Shown: positions 17,208 to 27,233, numbered from the stretch's first letter. The stretch is DNA of 64,000 nt from Brachyspira alvinipulli ATCC 51933 (GCF_000518245.1 NZ_KI912407.1:60949-124948), one strand, 5' to 3'. The notes: generated from the letters alone by a model not told the origin. Numbers and translations are program-made.

Positions 17208-18182
17208 TTAACCTCTCATACCAAGATGAGCACCATATTCGGCAAGTTTTTCTTTAATTTCTTCTATGATCATCTCAGTAGCACCAATAAGTCTTAAAAG
17301 ATCAGCATCTGTTTTCACAGCAACCTTATCCAAAGTTTTTAAATCGGAAGACATTAAGAAATTAGCAGTTCTAACTGAGAATTCAACTTCTTCTATATGT
17401 TTACCCTTTAAAGAATCAAGCACAGAATCTTTAGGAGCTTCTTCTATTTTACCATCATCTCCATTAGCCTCTTCCGGCTGCATAAAATGAGTAAGGTTTT
17501 CTCTCAATATTTTAGCTGCCCAAGATAAAGCTTTTTCCGGAGCAACATTACCTTTAGTTTCAATTTCCAAAGTAAGTCTGCCGTAATCTATACGCTGTCC
17601 AACCCTTATATCATCAACACTATATTTAACACTTAAAATAGGTGAATATATAGCATCTATAGCGATAGCATTAACATCCTCTACAAGTTCCATATTCAAT
17701 TCAGCAGGAACATAACTGTATCCGCCTTCAATTTGAATATCCATTTCAAAAGTATAACCTTCAGCAATAGTAGCTATATAGTAATCTGGATTATGTACTA
17801 CAGCTTCAGAGTCTGATTCCACCAAATCTCCAGCAGTAATAACGCATGGACCTTCTTTTTTCATGTGTATAGTTTTAGTGTCCAAATGTTCTGGAAGAGA
17901 AACTACTACATTTTTTAGATGCATAATCATTACGATTGTGTCTTCTTTCATTCCAGGAACATTTTCAAATTCATTACTTACGCCATAAATTTTAATAGCA
18001 GCAATAGCATATCCAGGTATAGAAGATAATAATACTCTTCTTAAAGCATTTCCAACTGTAACCGCATATCCTCTTTCAAAAGGCTGAGCTATAAATTTAC
18101 CATAACTAGGTGTTAAATCTTTAGCTTCAAAAGTAACTCTATGAGGACGTCTAATAGATTCTAATATTTCTTTTAATGCCAT
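17208..18182 (-). CDS. rpoA: RNA polymerase alpha subunit
   Basis: The alpha subunit dimerises to nucleate RNA polymerase assembly. The N-terminal domain (residues 1-230) contains GYAVTVGNALRRVLLSSIPG. The C-terminal domain (about 250-324) contains EFSVRTANFL, keeping the DNA-contacting Arg and Asn (E. coli R265 and N268). The second DNA-contact loop, normally GRKS, reads GATE (LLRLIGATEMIIEEIKE), so UP-element binding may be weakened or altered. Length and operon place (rpsD-rpoA-rplQ) are standard. Confidence 0.97.
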   Translation of the reverse strand: MALKEILESIRRPHRVTFEAKDLTPSYGKFIAQPFERGYAVTVGNALRRVLLSSIPGYAIAAIKIYGVSNEFENVPGMKEDTIVMIMHLKNVVVSLPEHLDTKTIHMKKEGPCVITAGDLVESDSEAVVHNPDYYIATIAEGYTFEMDIQIEGGYSYVPAELNMELVEDVNAIAIDAIYSPILSVKYSVDDIRVGQRIDYGRLTLEIETKGNVAPEKALSWAAKILRENLTHFMQPEEANGDDGKIEEAPKDSVLDSLKGKHIEEVEFSVRTANFLMSSDLKTLDKVAVKTDADLLRLIGATEMIIEEIKEKLAEYGAHLGMRG

Positions 18183-18212
18183 TCTTATAATACCCCTTAT
18201 AAAAGAGTTCCA

Positions 18213-18839
18213 TTACTTAGAATAGTACTCAATGATGAGCTGTTCGTTGATAGGATACTCTATATGTTCTCTTATAGGCAAAGTAACTATTTCACCTGTT
18301 TTGCTGGAAAGATCTAAACTTAACCATGCTGGAACATATTCACTTTTCAAACCTTCTACTATATTTTTTACTTCAGCTACAGCATTTCCTCTTTCAGTGA
18401 AAGAGATTTTATCGCCAACTTTAACACAGTATGAAGGAATTGTCATACTTTTACCATTAACTGATATAAAACCATGAGCAACAAACTGTCTAGCCTGATT
18501 TCTGCTTTTAGTGAAGCCAAGTCTATAAACAACATTATCTAAACGTAATTCTAATAATCTGAGCAAATTTTCACCAGATACACCAGCAACACGTATAGCT
18601 TCATGATAATAATTTCTAAATTGTTTTTCTAAAACACCGTAAATACGTTTAACTTTTTGTTTTTCTCTCATCTGGATACCATATTCTGATAACTGTTTCA
18701 TTTTACGGTTAGCAGGACCTGGTACTTCTCTCTTTTTTGTTATAGCACATTTAGCAGTAAGACATCTTTCACCTTTCAACATAAGTTTCATACGTTCACG
18801 GCGACATAATCTACAACTAGCATCTCTATATCTTGCCAT
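18213..18839 (-). CDS. rpsD: 30S ribosomal protein S4
   Basis: S4 starts 30S assembly by binding 16S rRNA. The N-terminus has a zinc knuckle (CRLCRRE and CLTAKCAI). The body holds YGVLEKQFRNYYHEA and the S4 RNA-binding domain LRLLELRLDNVVYRLGF, followed by RNQARQFVAHGFISVNGK. The 208-residue length is typical. In many bacteria S4 represses its own operon; no repressor site could be confirmed here. Confidence 0.97.
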   Translation of the reverse strand: MARYRDASCRLCRRERMKLMLKGERCLTAKCAITKKREVPGPANRKMKQLSEYGIQMREKQKVKRIYGVLEKQFRNYYHEAIRVAGVSGENLLRLLELRLDNVVYRLGFTKSRNQARQFVAHGFISVNGKSMTIPSYCVKVGDKISFTERGNAVAEVKNIVEGLKSEYVPAWLSLDLSSKTGEIVTLPIREHIEYPINEQLIIEYYSK

Positions 18840-18877
18840 AATTATTTATCTCCTATTTTACAACTTAAATACAAAAA

Positions 18878-19288
18878 TTATATTCTTCTTCTTTTTCTAG
18901 GACGACAGCCGTTATGAGGCATTGGAGTTACGTCCTTAATAAGTTTAACTTTAAGTCCTGCAGCTTCAACTGCTCTGATTGAGCTTTCTCTTCCCATACC
19001 AGGACCTTTTACATAAACTTCTACTTCTCTAACACCCATTGCATAAGCTTTTTCAGATGCTTTCTGACTAGCAACCTGAGCTGCAAAAGGAGTAGATTTT
19101 TTACTGCTTTTATAATCGCCATCTAAACCAGCACTAGCCCAAGATAGAGTGTCTCCATTTCTATCTGTGATAGTAACTATTGTATTATTAAAGCTAGCTT
19201 TTATATGTACTATACCAAAAGCTTCAACTTTTCTATCTTTTTTAATTTTCTTATCTTTTAGAGTTTTTTTACCTTTTTGAGTAGCCAC
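18878..19288 (-). CDS. rpsK: 30S ribosomal protein S11
   Basis: S11 lies in the platform of the small subunit. Family features are [19 protein letters not shown] near residue 24, the [10 protein letters not shown] segment and the C-terminal [15 protein letters not shown]. The N-terminal 20 residues are lysine-rich. Length is 136 residues, and it lies 16 bases after rpsM. Confidence 0.97.
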   Translation of the reverse strand: MATQKGKKTLKDKKIKKDRKVEAFGIVHIKASFNNTIVTITDRNGDTLSWASAGLDGDYKSSKKSTPFAAQVASQKASEKAYAMGVREVEVYVKGPGMGRESSIRAVEAAGLKVKLIKDVTPMPHNGCRPRKRRRI

Positions 19289-19304
19289 TATTCTCCCCCA
19301 TTAA

Positions 19305-19694
19305 TTATTTTTTACCTGGTGCTTTTTTCTTACCAGCAATAGCTTTTCTAGCTCCGCCGCCCCTAGCATTACGAGAGTTAGTGCGGGTACGCTGACCATG
19401 TACAGGAAGCCTTTTAATATGACGCATTCCACGATATGAGTGAATGTCTTTTAAACGCTTTATATTGTTATAAAGCTCTGTACGCAAATCACCTTCTACT
19501 TTAGTAGTTGCTTCTATAGCATCTCTTAAAGCAGTAATTTGAGCATCTGTTAAATCTTTAGCTTTGATAGAATAATCTATATTAGCCTTATCACAAATAA
19601 CATGAGCAAGTGTACGTCCTATACCATATATATCAGTAAGGGCTATTTCTATTCTTTTATTATTTCTTATTTCAACACCCATTAAGCGTGCCAT
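19305..19694 (-). CDS. rpsM: 30S ribosomal protein S13
   Basis: S13 contacts the P-site tRNA and the large subunit. MARLMGVEIRNNKRIEIALTD, the helix-hairpin-helix YGIGRTLAHVI and the basic tail with SYRGMRHIKRLPVHGQRTRTN identify it. At 129 residues it is of normal length. It follows rpmJ by 22 bases. Confidence 0.97.
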   Translation of the reverse strand: MARLMGVEIRNNKRIEIALTDIYGIGRTLAHVICDKANIDYSIKAKDLTDAQITALRDAIEATTKVEGDLRTELYNNIKRLKDIHSYRGMRHIKRLPVHGQRTRTNSRNARGGGARKAIAGKKKAPGKK

Positions 19695-19716
19695 ATTAAT
19701 TATCTCCTTAAATTAA

Positions 19717-19833
19717 TTACTTCTGTTTTTGTTTATGTCTTGGATTTTTCTTACATATAACTCTAACTACGCCTTTTCTCTTAACTATTTGACAGTCGTT
19801 ACAGCGTTTTTTTATAGAACTTTTTACTTTCAT
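19717..19833 (-). CDS. rpmJ: 50S ribosomal protein L36
   Basis: This 38-residue frame is shorter than most automatic cutoffs. Translation gives [20 protein letters not shown], then [18 protein letters not shown]. The zinc ligands C-x2-C, C and H are all present, so it is the zinc-binding form of L36. Position between infA and rpsM is the standard one. Confidence 0.95.
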   Translation of the reverse strand: MKVKSSIKKRCNDCQIVKRKGVVRVICKKNPRHKQKQK

Positions 19834-19858
19834 TGTAACTAATCTCCATTTACTTTAT

Positions 19859-20077
19859 TTACTTATAACGATAAATTATTCTACCCTTTGTTAAATCGTA
19901 GGGAGACATTTCTATAGTTACTTTATCACCAGGAAGTATGCGAATAAAATTCATACGCATTTTACCTGATATATGTGCTAATATCTTATGACCATTCTCT
20001 AATTCTACTCTAAAAGTAGCATTTGGAAGAGGTTCTACTACTACACCCTCAACCTCTATGTTTTCTTTCTCAGCCAT
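19859..20077 (-). CDS. infA: Translation initiation factor IF-1
   Basis: IF-1 binds the ribosomal A site during initiation. The 72-residue S1-type OB fold shows [38 protein letters not shown] and the C-terminal [12 protein letters not shown]. It comes directly after secY (5 bases apart), with neither adk nor map between, unlike many bacteria. Confidence 0.97.
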   Translation of the reverse strand: MAEKENIEVEGVVVEPLPNATFRVELENGHKILAHISGKMRMNFIRILPGDKVTIEMSPYDLTKGRIIYRYK

Positions 20078-20082
20078 TTTGA

Positions 20083-21423
20083 TTACCTTCTAACTTTAGA
20101 TTTCTTTAATATGCCGTCATAGTTATGCATTTGTAAATAGGATTCTATTTGCTTCAATAACTCAACAGCAACACTTACACTAATCATTACAGATGTTCCA
20201 CCCATTAAATAAACAAGCGAATTATTTGTACCTCTGAAAGGAGCAAATATAGGAATCTTAGACATTAAATCTGGAAATACTGCTATAGCTGCTAAGAATA
20301 ATGAACCGCCTATAGTTATTCTGCTTAATACTGTTTTAAGATATTCAGCAGTCTGTGTACCAGGTCTGTAACCAGGTATAAAACCTCCTGATTTCTTAAG
20401 ATTCTCTGCTATATCATCTGGATTGAATTGTACTGATGTATAAACATAAGCAAACATGATAACCAAAAGACAATAAAGAACTATATATGCCCAACTACCA
20501 TAAGAGAAGAATCTAAGTAAAGCATCAAGCCATCTCCATTGAACTCCTCTAGTTAAGCTGGCAATCTGAGCAGGAATAGCCATTAAAGCTGAAGCGAATA
20601 TTATAGGTATTACACCTGACGGATTGATTTTGAAAGGTATATGAGTTGATTGAGCCCCAAATACTTTTCTTCCAACAACACGCTTAGCATATTGAACAGG
20701 AATTCTTCTTTGTCCGCTTTCTTCATAAACTACACAGAATATAACTATCGCAAAAATTATGAAGAAAAGAACTATTACTAAAGAATTCAAATATTCGCTG
20801 TCTCTCTTCTGTATAACATCATACACACCAGCAGGAATACGAGCAACGATACCGGCAAAGATTATAACAGATATACCGTTACCAAGGCCGCGTTCTGTAA
20901 TCTGGTCACCTAGCCACATCAAGAACATGGTACCGGCAGTAGCTGTTACAACTACTAGAAGTATGAAGCCTATACCAGGATTCATAAATATCATAGCACC
21001 TTCATTTATACTCTGTATCCAACTAGCCATAGCTACAGATTGTATCATACAAAGAACAAGCGTTAGATATCTAACATACTGATTTATTTTTTTACGACCA
21101 CTCTCCCCTTCTTTTTGCATTTTTTCCAAAGCAGGAATAACTACACCAAGAAGCTGCATGATAATAGAAGCAGAAATATAAGGCATTATACCTAATGCTA
21201 ATATAGAAAATCTAAATAATGCACCGCCTGAAAATAAATCCATTATAGTCAAAAGTCCTGCACCGCCTTGCGATGAGGATAAAAAACTCAATAAAGCTGT
21301 AGGATCTATGCCCGGTGTTGGAATATGACTTCCTATTCTATAAACTAATATTGCTAAAATAGTAAATAGAATCCTGCTTCTTAACTCTTGTACCTTAAAT
21401 ATATTAGCTAATGATTTCAACAT
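20083..21423 (-). CDS. secY: Preprotein translocase subunit SecY
   Basis: SecY is the channel of the general secretion pathway in the inner membrane. The 446-residue protein shows the expected ten hydrophobic segments. Marks include [13 protein letters not shown] in the first periplasmic loop, the plug region with [22 protein letters not shown], and the cytoplasmic loop [16 protein letters not shown]. It serves the many signal-peptide proteins encoded elsewhere in this window. It lies 8 bases after rplO. Confidence 0.97.
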   Translation of the reverse strand: MLKSLANIFKVQELRSRILFTILAILVYRIGSHIPTPGIDPTALLSFLSSSQGGAGLLTIMDLFSGGALFRFSILALGIMPYISASIIMQLLGVVIPALEKMQKEGESGRKKINQYVRYLTLVLCMIQSVAMASWIQSINEGAMIFMNPGIGFILLVVVTATAGTMFLMWLGDQITERGLGNGISVIIFAGIVARIPAGVYDVIQKRDSEYLNSLVIVLFFIIFAIVIFCVVYEESGQRRIPVQYAKRVVGRKVFGAQSTHIPFKINPSGVIPIIFASALMAIPAQIASLTRGVQWRWLDALLRFFSYGSWAYIVLYCLLVIMFAYVYTSVQFNPDDIAENLKKSGGFIPGYRPGTQTAEYLKTVLSRITIGGSLFLAAIAVFPDLMSKIPIFAPFRGTNNSLVYLMGGTSVMISVSVAVELLKQIESYLQMHNYDGILKKSKVRR

Positions 21424-21431
21424 AATTTACC

Positions 21432-21920
21432 TTAAGATTTTTTATCTTCTTTTTTTCTAATATATTTTTTACGTTCATGTATTATAACTTTACCGCCAGA
21501 TTTTTCAACCTTTTCTATAGCTTTTTTACTAGCCATATCAACGGTAATAGTGACAGCACTCTTTACTTCACCCATAGAAAGAAGTTTAATATAATCTCTC
21601 TTAGATGATAAGAAACCCAATTTTAATAAAGTTTCTCTGCTTATTTCATTACCTATAGAGTCTAAATCACCAACATTAATAATATTAACAAATTTTTTGA
21701 AAGCTGCATTAGTGAAACCGCTTTTAGGAATTCTTCTATGCAAAGGCATTTGTCCGCCTTCAAAACCAGCTCTTCTGCTGTAACCAGAACGAGACTGAGC
21801 TCCTTTATCACCTCTGCCTGCAGTACAGCCCCAGCCAGAACCTTGACCGCGTCCTACCCTATGACGCTTTTTACTTGAACCCTTTGGAGCTCTTAATATT
21901 TTTGTATTTTCTTGTGCCAT
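21432..21920 (-). CDS. rplO: 50S ribosomal protein L15
   Basis: The frame opens with a GTG at 21935, but the ATG at 21920 is preferred: it has a TGAGG site about nine bases upstream and gives the usual N-terminus. Family marks are APKGSSKKRHRVGRGQGSGWG and SRSGYSRRAGFEGGQMPLHRR. It is 162 residues long with a lysine-rich tail. It follows rpmD by 11 bases. Confidence 0.95.
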   Translation of the reverse strand: MAQENTKILRAPKGSSKKRHRVGRGQGSGWGCTAGRGDKGAQSRSGYSRRAGFEGGQMPLHRRIPKSGFTNAAFKKFVNIINVGDLDSIGNEISRETLLKLGFLSSKRDYIKLLSMGEVKSAVTITVDMASKKAIEKVEKSGGKVIIHERKKYIRKKEDKKS

Positions 21921-21931
21921 TTTTAAGAACC

Positions 21932-22111
21932 TCACTTATACTCTACTTTAAGAAGGTGTGATATTTTATTTATCATTCCATTTATTTGAGGAGTTGCCTC
22001 TTTTTCTACAACTCTTTTACCTCTTTTGAAACCTAAAGCTACAACTGTATCTCTTTGAGATTTTTCATAGCCTATAGGAGATTTAACTAATGTTATAACA
22101 ACTTTAGCCAT
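21932..22111 (-). CDS. rpmD: 50S ribosomal protein L30
   Basis: This 59-residue frame encodes [20 protein letters not shown] followed by DTVVALGFKRGKRVVEKEATPQ, the bacterial L30 pattern. The ATG overlaps the rpsE stop by one base (TAATG), so translation is coupled. Its place between rpsE and rplO is standard. Confidence 0.95.
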   Translation of the reverse strand: MAKVVITLVKSPIGYEKSQRDTVVALGFKRGKRVVEKEATPQINGMINKISHLLKVEYK

Positions 22112-22629
22112 TATTCTGTCCTCCCATAAATTTGGTCTATACTAATTCCTCTTTTATTAGCCATATATTCAACTGTTTTTAAAGATTTTAAACCCTCAAA
22201 AGTAGCTTTAGCTAAATTCATTGAGTTATTGTTACCAAGAGATTTAGAAAGAATATTCTTAACTCCTGCTAATTCTAATACAGCACGTGCAGGACCGCCT
22301 GAAATAACTCCAGTACCTTTAGAAGCTGGTTTCATAACTATTCTGCTGCTTCTAAATACTCCAACTGTATTATGAGGTATAGTTTCACCTTTTAGGTTAA
22401 CTTCTATCATGTTCTTCTTAGCCTGCTCTATAGCTTTTCTTATAGCGTCTGGTACCTCATTTGCTTTACCATAACCTAAACCAACATGACCGTTCTTATC
22501 ACCTAGAACCATTAAAGCGGCAAATCTAAAACGTCTTCCGCCTTTCATAACTTTAGCAACCCTATTTAAAGTTATAAGACGCTCTTCATACATACTTTTT
22601 TCTTCGTTGTTGTTCATATCGTGTGCCAA
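22111..22629 (-). CDS. rpsE: 30S ribosomal protein S5
   Basis: S5 helps keep decoding accurate at the mRNA entry site. The N-terminal double-stranded-RNA-binding fold shows [22 protein letters not shown], then [20 protein letters not shown]; the C-terminal part shows [22 protein letters not shown]. It has a short acidic, Asn-rich N-terminal extension (about 15 residues). Length is 172 residues. Confidence 0.97.
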   Translation of the reverse strand: MAHDMNNNEEKSMYEERLITLNRVAKVMKGGRRFRFAALMVLGDKNGHVGLGYGKANEVPDAIRKAIEQAKKNMIEVNLKGETIPHNTVGVFRSSRIVMKPASKGTGVISGGPARAVLELAGVKNILSKSLGNNNSMNLAKATFEGLKSLKTVEYMANKRGISIDQIYGRTE

Positions 22630-22640
22630 GGTAATACTCC

Positions 22641-22997
22641 TTAAAATTTCAATCCTGCTTCACGAGCACCGTCAGCTAGGGATTTTATTTTTCCATGATA
22701 TATATATCCGTTTCTATCGAATACAACTTCACTTATATTCTTTTCTTTTGCTCTAGTAGCTAAAACTTTACCTATCTCTTTAGCTATATCTGTATTTTTA
22801 CCACTTTTTAGTTCTTTTTCTTGAGAAGATGCCGATACTAAAGTTACACCTTTACTATCATCTATTATCTGAGCAGATACATATTTAAGACTTTTATAAA
22901 CTGTAAGTCTAGGACGCTCAGCACTTCCTTCTATTTTTATACGTATACTTCTCTTTCTTCTTTCACGTTGAGCTTTAATTTTTTCTCTTAAACTCAT
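22641..22997 (-). CDS. rplR: 50S ribosomal protein L18
   Basis: L18 binds 5S rRNA. Marks are [19 protein letters not shown], the [20 protein letters not shown] segment and the C-terminal [19 protein letters not shown]. At 118 residues it is of normal length. It lies between rplF and rpsE with gaps near 10 bases. Confidence 0.96.
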   Translation of the reverse strand: MSLREKIKAQRERRKRSIRIKIEGSAERPRLTVYKSLKYVSAQIIDDSKGVTLVSASSQEKELKSGKNTDIAKEIGKVLATRAKEKNISEVVFDRNGYIYHGKIKSLADGAREAGLKF

Positions 22998-23007
22998 ACC
23001 TTACCCC

Positions 23008-23580
23008 TTACTTAGCAGCTTTTTTACTTTCTTTCATTTTTACATGCTCGCCTTCAAATCTAACACCTTTGCCTTTATAAGGTTCAACAGGTCTTTTCTT
23101 TTTGATATTCATAGCAAGCTCGCCTACTTGTTCTTTATCATTACCTTCAATAATGATTTTAGTGTCCTTCTCTACTGTTACTTTTACACCTTGAGGTATC
23201 TTCATTTTTACATCGCTTGAGAAACCTAATTGAAGTGTTATAGTATCTCCTTGAACATTAGAACGGTAACCTGTACCTTCTAATTGAAGAACTTTTTTAT
23301 ATCCAGTAGTAACACCTTCTATCATATTAGAAATAAGCTTCCACACTAAACCTAATTGTGCAGAATATTTAGCTCTATTTTCTTTAATATCTTTCTCGTC
23401 AGTACTTTCAATTTTAGGAGGTTTAACCCAAAGAGAATTATTTTCGAGTTCAAGTATTATATAATTAAAAAACTCTCTTGTCAACTCTCCTCTCTTACCT
23501 TTTACGAAAACTTTGTGTCCGTCTACTTTAACTTCAACATCTTTAGGAATCGTTATAGGTTTATTAGCTAATCTACTCAT
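23008..23580 (-). CDS. rplF: 50S ribosomal protein L6
   Basis: L6 sits near the factor-binding site of the large subunit. MSRLANKPITIPKDVEVKVDG starts the first of two similar domains; the second ends with KKRPVEPYKGKGVRFEGEHV. Near residue 60 lies a short charged insert (IESTDEKDIKENRAKY) that makes it, at 190 residues, slightly longer than the usual 178-180. Confidence 0.96.
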   Translation of the reverse strand: MSRLANKPITIPKDVEVKVDGHKVFVKGKRGELTREFFNYIILELENNSLWVKPPKIESTDEKDIKENRAKYSAQLGLVWKLISNMIEGVTTGYKKVLQLEGTGYRSNVQGDTITLQLGFSSDVKMKIPQGVKVTVEKDTKIIIEGNDKEQVGELAMNIKKKRPVEPYKGKGVRFEGEHVKMKESKKAAK

Positions 23581-23601
23581 TATTAATACCCTCTTAATTT
23601 A

Positions 23602-24003
23602 TTACCAAACATAGCATAAAACTTCGCCGCCAACATTTTCTTTTCTAGCTTCTTTATCAGTCATTACGCCTTTGCTAGTAGATATAACAGATATACCAAA
23701 ACCGTTTTTTACTTGAGGTATAGTGTCTACTGAAGTATAAACTCTTAAACCTGGAGTTGATACTCTTTGAATTCCTTCTATTACTGAACTTCCTTCATAA
23801 TACTTCAAGTCTATCTCTATACGGAAGAAATTTTTATCTTTTACTTCTACTTTTTTGAAGTCATTAATATATCCTTCTTTCTTTAAAATTGCAAGTATAT
23901 TTTCCATTTTTGTAGAAAAAGGTATAGTAACAGCTTCTTTTTTAGCTCTACATCCATTTCTAATTATAGTTAAAGCATCCGCTATTGGATCATGTACACT
24001 CAT
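23602..24003 (-). CDS. rpsH: 30S ribosomal protein S8
   Basis: S8 binds the central domain of 16S rRNA. MSVHDPIADALTIIRNGCRAK, RVSTPGLRVYTSVDTIPQVK and the C-terminal GISVISTSKGVMTDKEARKE identify it. It is 133 residues long and lies 15 bases after rpsN. Confidence 0.97.
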   Translation of the reverse strand: MSVHDPIADALTIIRNGCRAKKEAVTIPFSTKMENILAILKKEGYINDFKKVEVKDKNFFRIEIDLKYYEGSSVIEGIQRVSTPGLRVYTSVDTIPQVKNGFGISVISTSKGVMTDKEARKENVGGEVLCYVW

Positions 24004-24018
24004 TATACTCTCCTTAAA

Positions 24019-24204
24019 TTACCAACTAGACTTAGTTACGCCCGGTATCAAACCTTTATTTGCTAAATCTCTAAAACATATTCTGCACATCTTGTACTGT
24101 CTTATATAAGCACGAGGTCTACCACATATTGGGCAGCGATTATATTGTCTTGTTTTATATTTTTGTTTTTTTGTAGCTTTAACTTTAAGTGCCAATCTAG
24201 CCAT
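24019..24204 (-). CDS. rpsZ: 30S ribosomal protein S14, zinc-binding type
   Basis: The 61-residue protein carries two CxxC pairs (CPICGRP and CRIC), the zinc-ribbon form of S14. The short zinc form is the only S14 seen here. The ATG overlaps the rplE stop by one base. Confidence 0.95.
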   Translation of the reverse strand: MARLALKVKATKKQKYKTRQYNRCPICGRPRAYIRQYKMCRICFRDLANKGLIPGVTKSSW

Positions 24205-24767
24205 TATTTATTCTCCTGACTTTTAGGTGCAGCACGGAATGGCAAACCAACTCTCTCTAATAAAGTACGAGCCATATCATCGTTATCTGCTGTAGTTACT
24301 ATTGTTATATTTAAGCCTTTTACGGCATCTGTTTTATCAAAACTTATTTCTGGGAATATTGTATGTTCTTTTATTCCTAAATTGTAATTACCGTTTCCGT
24401 CAAATCCTTTTCTAGGAATACCTTGGAAGTCTCTTACTCTTGGTAAAGCGATAAATATTAATCTTTCAAGAAAATCATACATTCTATCGCCTCTCAAAGT
24501 TACTCTGCAGCCTATAGGCATACCTTGTCTTAATTTGAAGTTAGCTATAGACTTTTTAGCTCTTGTAACAACAGCTCTCTGTCCAGCTATTTGGCTTAGT
24601 TCTTCAACAGCAGAATCAACATATTTTTTATCTGATACTGCTTGAGTTACTCCCATATTAATTATTATCTTCTCAATCTTAGGAATAGCCATAGTAGAGC
24701 TTAAATTCATATCTTTTAGTAGAGATTGTTTAATCTCTTTTTCATACCTATCTTTCAATACTGACAT
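24204..24767 (-). CDS. rplE: 50S ribosomal protein L5
   Basis: L5 binds 5S rRNA and contacts the P-site tRNA. Marks are [31 protein letters not shown], the loop [22 protein letters not shown] and [21 protein letters not shown]. Length is 187 residues, slightly longer than the usual 179-180. Confidence 0.97.
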   Translation of the reverse strand: MSVLKDRYEKEIKQSLLKDMNLSSTMAIPKIEKIIINMGVTQAVSDKKYVDSAVEELSQIAGQRAVVTRAKKSIANFKLRQGMPIGCRVTLRGDRMYDFLERLIFIALPRVRDFQGIPRKGFDGNGNYNLGIKEHTIFPEISFDKTDAVKGLNITIVTTADNDDMARTLLERVGLPFRAAPKSQENK

Positions 24768-24783
24768 AATTTATTTCTCCTGC

Positions 24784-25125
24784 TTACTTATCAAGAACTT
24801 CGCCCGATTTTTTGGCATATCTTTTTAATTTACCATCTACTTCTTTTCTTCCAACTCTAGTAGCTTTTCCGCCTTTATTTACTACCATAACGTTAGAAAT
24901 ATGTATTGAAGCTTCTCTTTCAACTATACCGCCTTTCTGATTTTCCTGACTTTTTGGCATAGTTTTTTTAACCATATTTATATTTTTTACAAAAACTCTG
25001 CCTTTTTCTCTGTCTATAGACAATACTTCTCCACGTTCTCCGCTTTGTTCTCCAGCTATTACCTCAACAGTATCGCCTTTTTTTACTTTGTATTTTGTCT
25101 TACTTAAATCTTGTTTCTTTATCAT
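24784..25125 (-). CDS. rplX: 50S ribosomal protein L24
   Basis: The KOW motif is visible as VKKGDTVEVIAGEQSGERGEV near residue 13, followed by RVFVKNINMVKKTMPKSQEN and a lysine-rich C-terminus. L24 helps start large-subunit assembly. The 113-residue length is normal. It follows rplN directly. Confidence 0.96.
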   Translation of the reverse strand: MIKKQDLSKTKYKVKKGDTVEVIAGEQSGERGEVLSIDREKGRVFVKNINMVKKTMPKSQENQKGGIVEREASIHISNVMVVNKGGKATRVGRKEVDGKLKRYAKKSGEVLDK

Positions 25126-25127
25126 AA

Positions 25128-25496
25128 TTATATTACCTCTGGTGCAAGTGATACTATCTTCATAAAGCCTCTGTCTCTAAGCTCACGTGCTACTGGTCCG
25201 AATATACGTTTACCGCGAGGCTCTTTTTTATCATCCACTATAACAGCAGCATTCTCATCAAAACGTATATATGAACCGTCTGGACGTCTAACTTCTTTTT
25301 TAACTCTTACTATTACAGCTTTAACAACTTTACCTTTTTCTATAGAGCAAGTAGGTATTATATCTGTTACAGAGCAGATTATTACATCGCCTAAAGTAGC
25401 GTATCTGCGTCTACTTCCTCCTAATACTTTAATACATTTTAATTTTTTAACGCCAGTATTGTCAGCTACATTAAGAGTAGTTGGTACTTGTATCAT
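25128..25496 (-). CDS. rplN: 50S ribosomal protein L14
   Basis: [21 protein letters not shown] at the N-terminus, [17 protein letters not shown] in the middle and [25 protein letters not shown] at the end are characteristic of L14, which bridges to the small subunit. At 122 residues it is standard. Confidence 0.97.
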   Translation of the reverse strand: MIQVPTTLNVADNTGVKKLKCIKVLGGSRRRYATLGDVIICSVTDIIPTCSIEKGKVVKAVIVRVKKEVRRPDGSYIRFDENAAVIVDDKKEPRGKRIFGPVARELRDRGFMKIVSLAPEVI

Positions 25497-25501
25497 AGTT
25501 C

Positions 25502-25861
25502 TTACTCTCCTTCAACCTGTGAAACTGATGCTTCTGGAGCATGTTTTTCTCTTTTTAATACGCTTTCTACATCGCTATCCATAGAATCTTTTTCTATACG
25601 CTCAGCTTTCTTAACTATTTTAGTTAATCTGAATTTTTTATCTTTACTAATAGGTCTGCACTCTATTACCCTAACTAAATCGCCTTCACAACATTCATTT
25701 TTTTCATCATGAGCTTTATAGCGTTTATTTTTACTAATAGTTTTACCATAGAGAGGGTGTTTCTGCTTGCTTTCTACTTTTACAACTATAGTTTTATCCA
25801 TTTTATCAGAAACTACAATTCCCTCAAGTACTCTTTTATATTTTTTTGCTTTGCTTTCCAC
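25502..25861 (-). CDS. rpsQ: 30S ribosomal protein S17 with C-terminal extension
   Basis: Residues 8-85 are typical S17: [40 protein letters not shown] and [21 protein letters not shown]. About 35 further residues, rich in Glu, Lys and Ser, follow the usual end, taking it to 119 residues against about 85. The extension ends at a normal stop 5 bases before rplN and shows no sign of a frameshift. Its role is unknown. Confidence 0.95.
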   Translation of the reverse strand: MESKAKKYKRVLEGIVVSDKMDKTIVVKVESKQKHPLYGKTISKNKRYKAHDEKNECCEGDLVRVIECRPISKDKKFRLTKIVKKAERIEKDSMDSDVESVLKREKHAPEASVSQVEGE

Positions 25862-25873
25862 AGTAATACCTCA

Positions 25874-26080
25874 CTATTTTTTTATACCAAGTTCATGCTG
25901 ACGAATAAATGTCTTAACTCTAGCTATATCTTTACGAGCTTTCTTAAGCTGATGAGTCTGTCTAGCATCTCCGACAACTTTTTCAAATCTATGCTCTTGA
26001 TATTCTTTCTCTAATTTTAGAAGTTCACCTTTAAGCTCTTCTAAACCTAATGACTTATAATCTTTTTTATTTTTAGCCAT
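25874..26080 (-). CDS. rpmC: 50S ribosomal protein L29
   Basis: This 68-residue coiled-coil protein shows [21 protein letters not shown] and [21 protein letters not shown], the L29 pattern. L29 sits at the exit tunnel where chaperones and SRP dock. It overlaps the rplP stop by one base and is followed by rpsQ. Confidence 0.95.
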   Translation of the reverse strand: MAKNKKDYKSLGLEELKGELLKLEKEYQEHRFEKVVGDARQTHQLKKARKDIARVKTFIRQHELGIKK

Positions 26081-26493
26081 TATATAGCCTCCCTCTTAAT
26101 GAACTTAGTTTTTATAGGAAGCTTAAAACCAGCCAATCTGAATGCAGACTGTGCTAATTCCTCTGGAACACCTGCTATTTCAAATATTACTTTTCCAGGC
26201 TTAACTACAGCTACCCAATATTCAACGTTACCTTTACCTTTACCCATTCTAGTTTCTGCAGGTTTTTTAGTATAAGGTTTATCTGGAAATACTTTTATCC
26301 ACATTTTACCTACACGCTTAACATGTCTTGATATAGCAATACGTGCAGCCTCAATTTGTCTATCTGTCAACCACACAGGTTCTAAAGCCATTAAACCATA
26401 ATCTCCGAAAGTTAAGTTACTGCCTCTCTTTGATTTGCCTTTCATTCTGCCTCTGTGCTGCTTACGATACTTAGTTCTTGATGGTTGTAACAT
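26080..26493 (-). CDS. rplP: 50S ribosomal protein L16
   Basis: L16 helps place tRNA in the A site. [19 protein letters not shown], the [21 protein letters not shown] helix and [20 protein letters not shown] identify it. At 137 residues it is standard. Start and stop overlap the neighbours by one base each, implying coupling. Confidence 0.97.
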   Translation of the reverse strand: MLQPSRTKYRKQHRGRMKGKSKRGSNLTFGDYGLMALEPVWLTDRQIEAARIAISRHVKRVGKMWIKVFPDKPYTKKPAETRMGKGKGNVEYWVAVVKPGKVIFEIAGVPEELAQSAFRLAGFKLPIKTKFIKREAI

Positions 26494-27230
26494 TATCTAT
26501 CTCCTTTGGCACTGATAACTTTACCTGCATCATCTTGCTTATGCTCTTTTTTATCAAGAATTTCACCCTTATAGATCCACACTTTTATTCCGATAATACC
26601 AAATGTAGTTAGGGCTTCTGCAGTGCCATAATCTATGTTAGCTCTCAATGTATGTAATGGTACTGAACCATTTTTGTATTGTTCTGTTCTAGCAATATCT
26701 GCTCCTGCTAAACGGCCAGAACACATAACTTTTATTCCTTTAGCACCTTTCTTCATAGCTTGAGTTATAACACTTTTCATAGCTCTTCTGAAAGCAATAC
26801 GCATTTCTAATTGACGAGCTACACTTTGAGCTGCCAAGTTAGCATCTAATTCAGCATCTCTTATTTCTGTAATAGAGAAATGAACTGGTTTTTTAACCAT
26901 TTTTTGTACTGCTGTTTTTATAGTTTCAACTCTCTGACCTTTAGGTCCTATAACTACACCTGCTCTTGCAGTTGCTATGAATATGTTAATTCTATCTGGA
27001 AAACGTACTATCTCTATGTTAGATATAGCAGGGTCAAAAGACTCTTTTTTTCCGCCGATTTTTTTCTGCTCTTCTTTCAATGTTTTATAATAATAATTCA
27101 TTATATAACGTCTGATAGATAAATCTTCATGCAAACTGTCTGCATAAGTTCTGCTGTCTTCGAACCATCTACTAGACCAAGTTTTATTAATTCCGAGTCT
27201 TAAGCCTATTGGACTAACCTTTTGACCCAT
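26493..27230 (-). CDS. rpsC: 30S ribosomal protein S3
   Basis: S3 forms part of the mRNA entry channel. [20 protein letters not shown], the KH-domain loop [16 protein letters not shown] and the C-terminal domain with [21 protein letters not shown] identify it. Length of 245 residues includes a Lys/Asp-rich tail. It starts 3 bases after rplV. Confidence 0.97.
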   Translation of the reverse strand: MGQKVSPIGLRLGINKTWSSRWFEDSRTYADSLHEDLSIRRYIMNYYYKTLKEEQKKIGGKKESFDPAISNIEIVRFPDRINIFIATARAGVVIGPKGQRVETIKTAVQKMVKKPVHFSITEIRDAELDANLAAQSVARQLEMRIAFRRAMKSVITQAMKKGAKGIKVMCSGRLAGADIARTEQYKNGSVPLHTLRANIDYGTAEALTTFGIIGIKVWIYKGEILDKKEHKQDDAGKVISAKGDR

Positions 27231-27233
27231 AGT

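Noticed and set aside
25111-26014. Plus-strand frames opposite rplN, rpsQ and rpmC
   Set aside because: They are low-information mirror frames of well-identified ribosomal genes.
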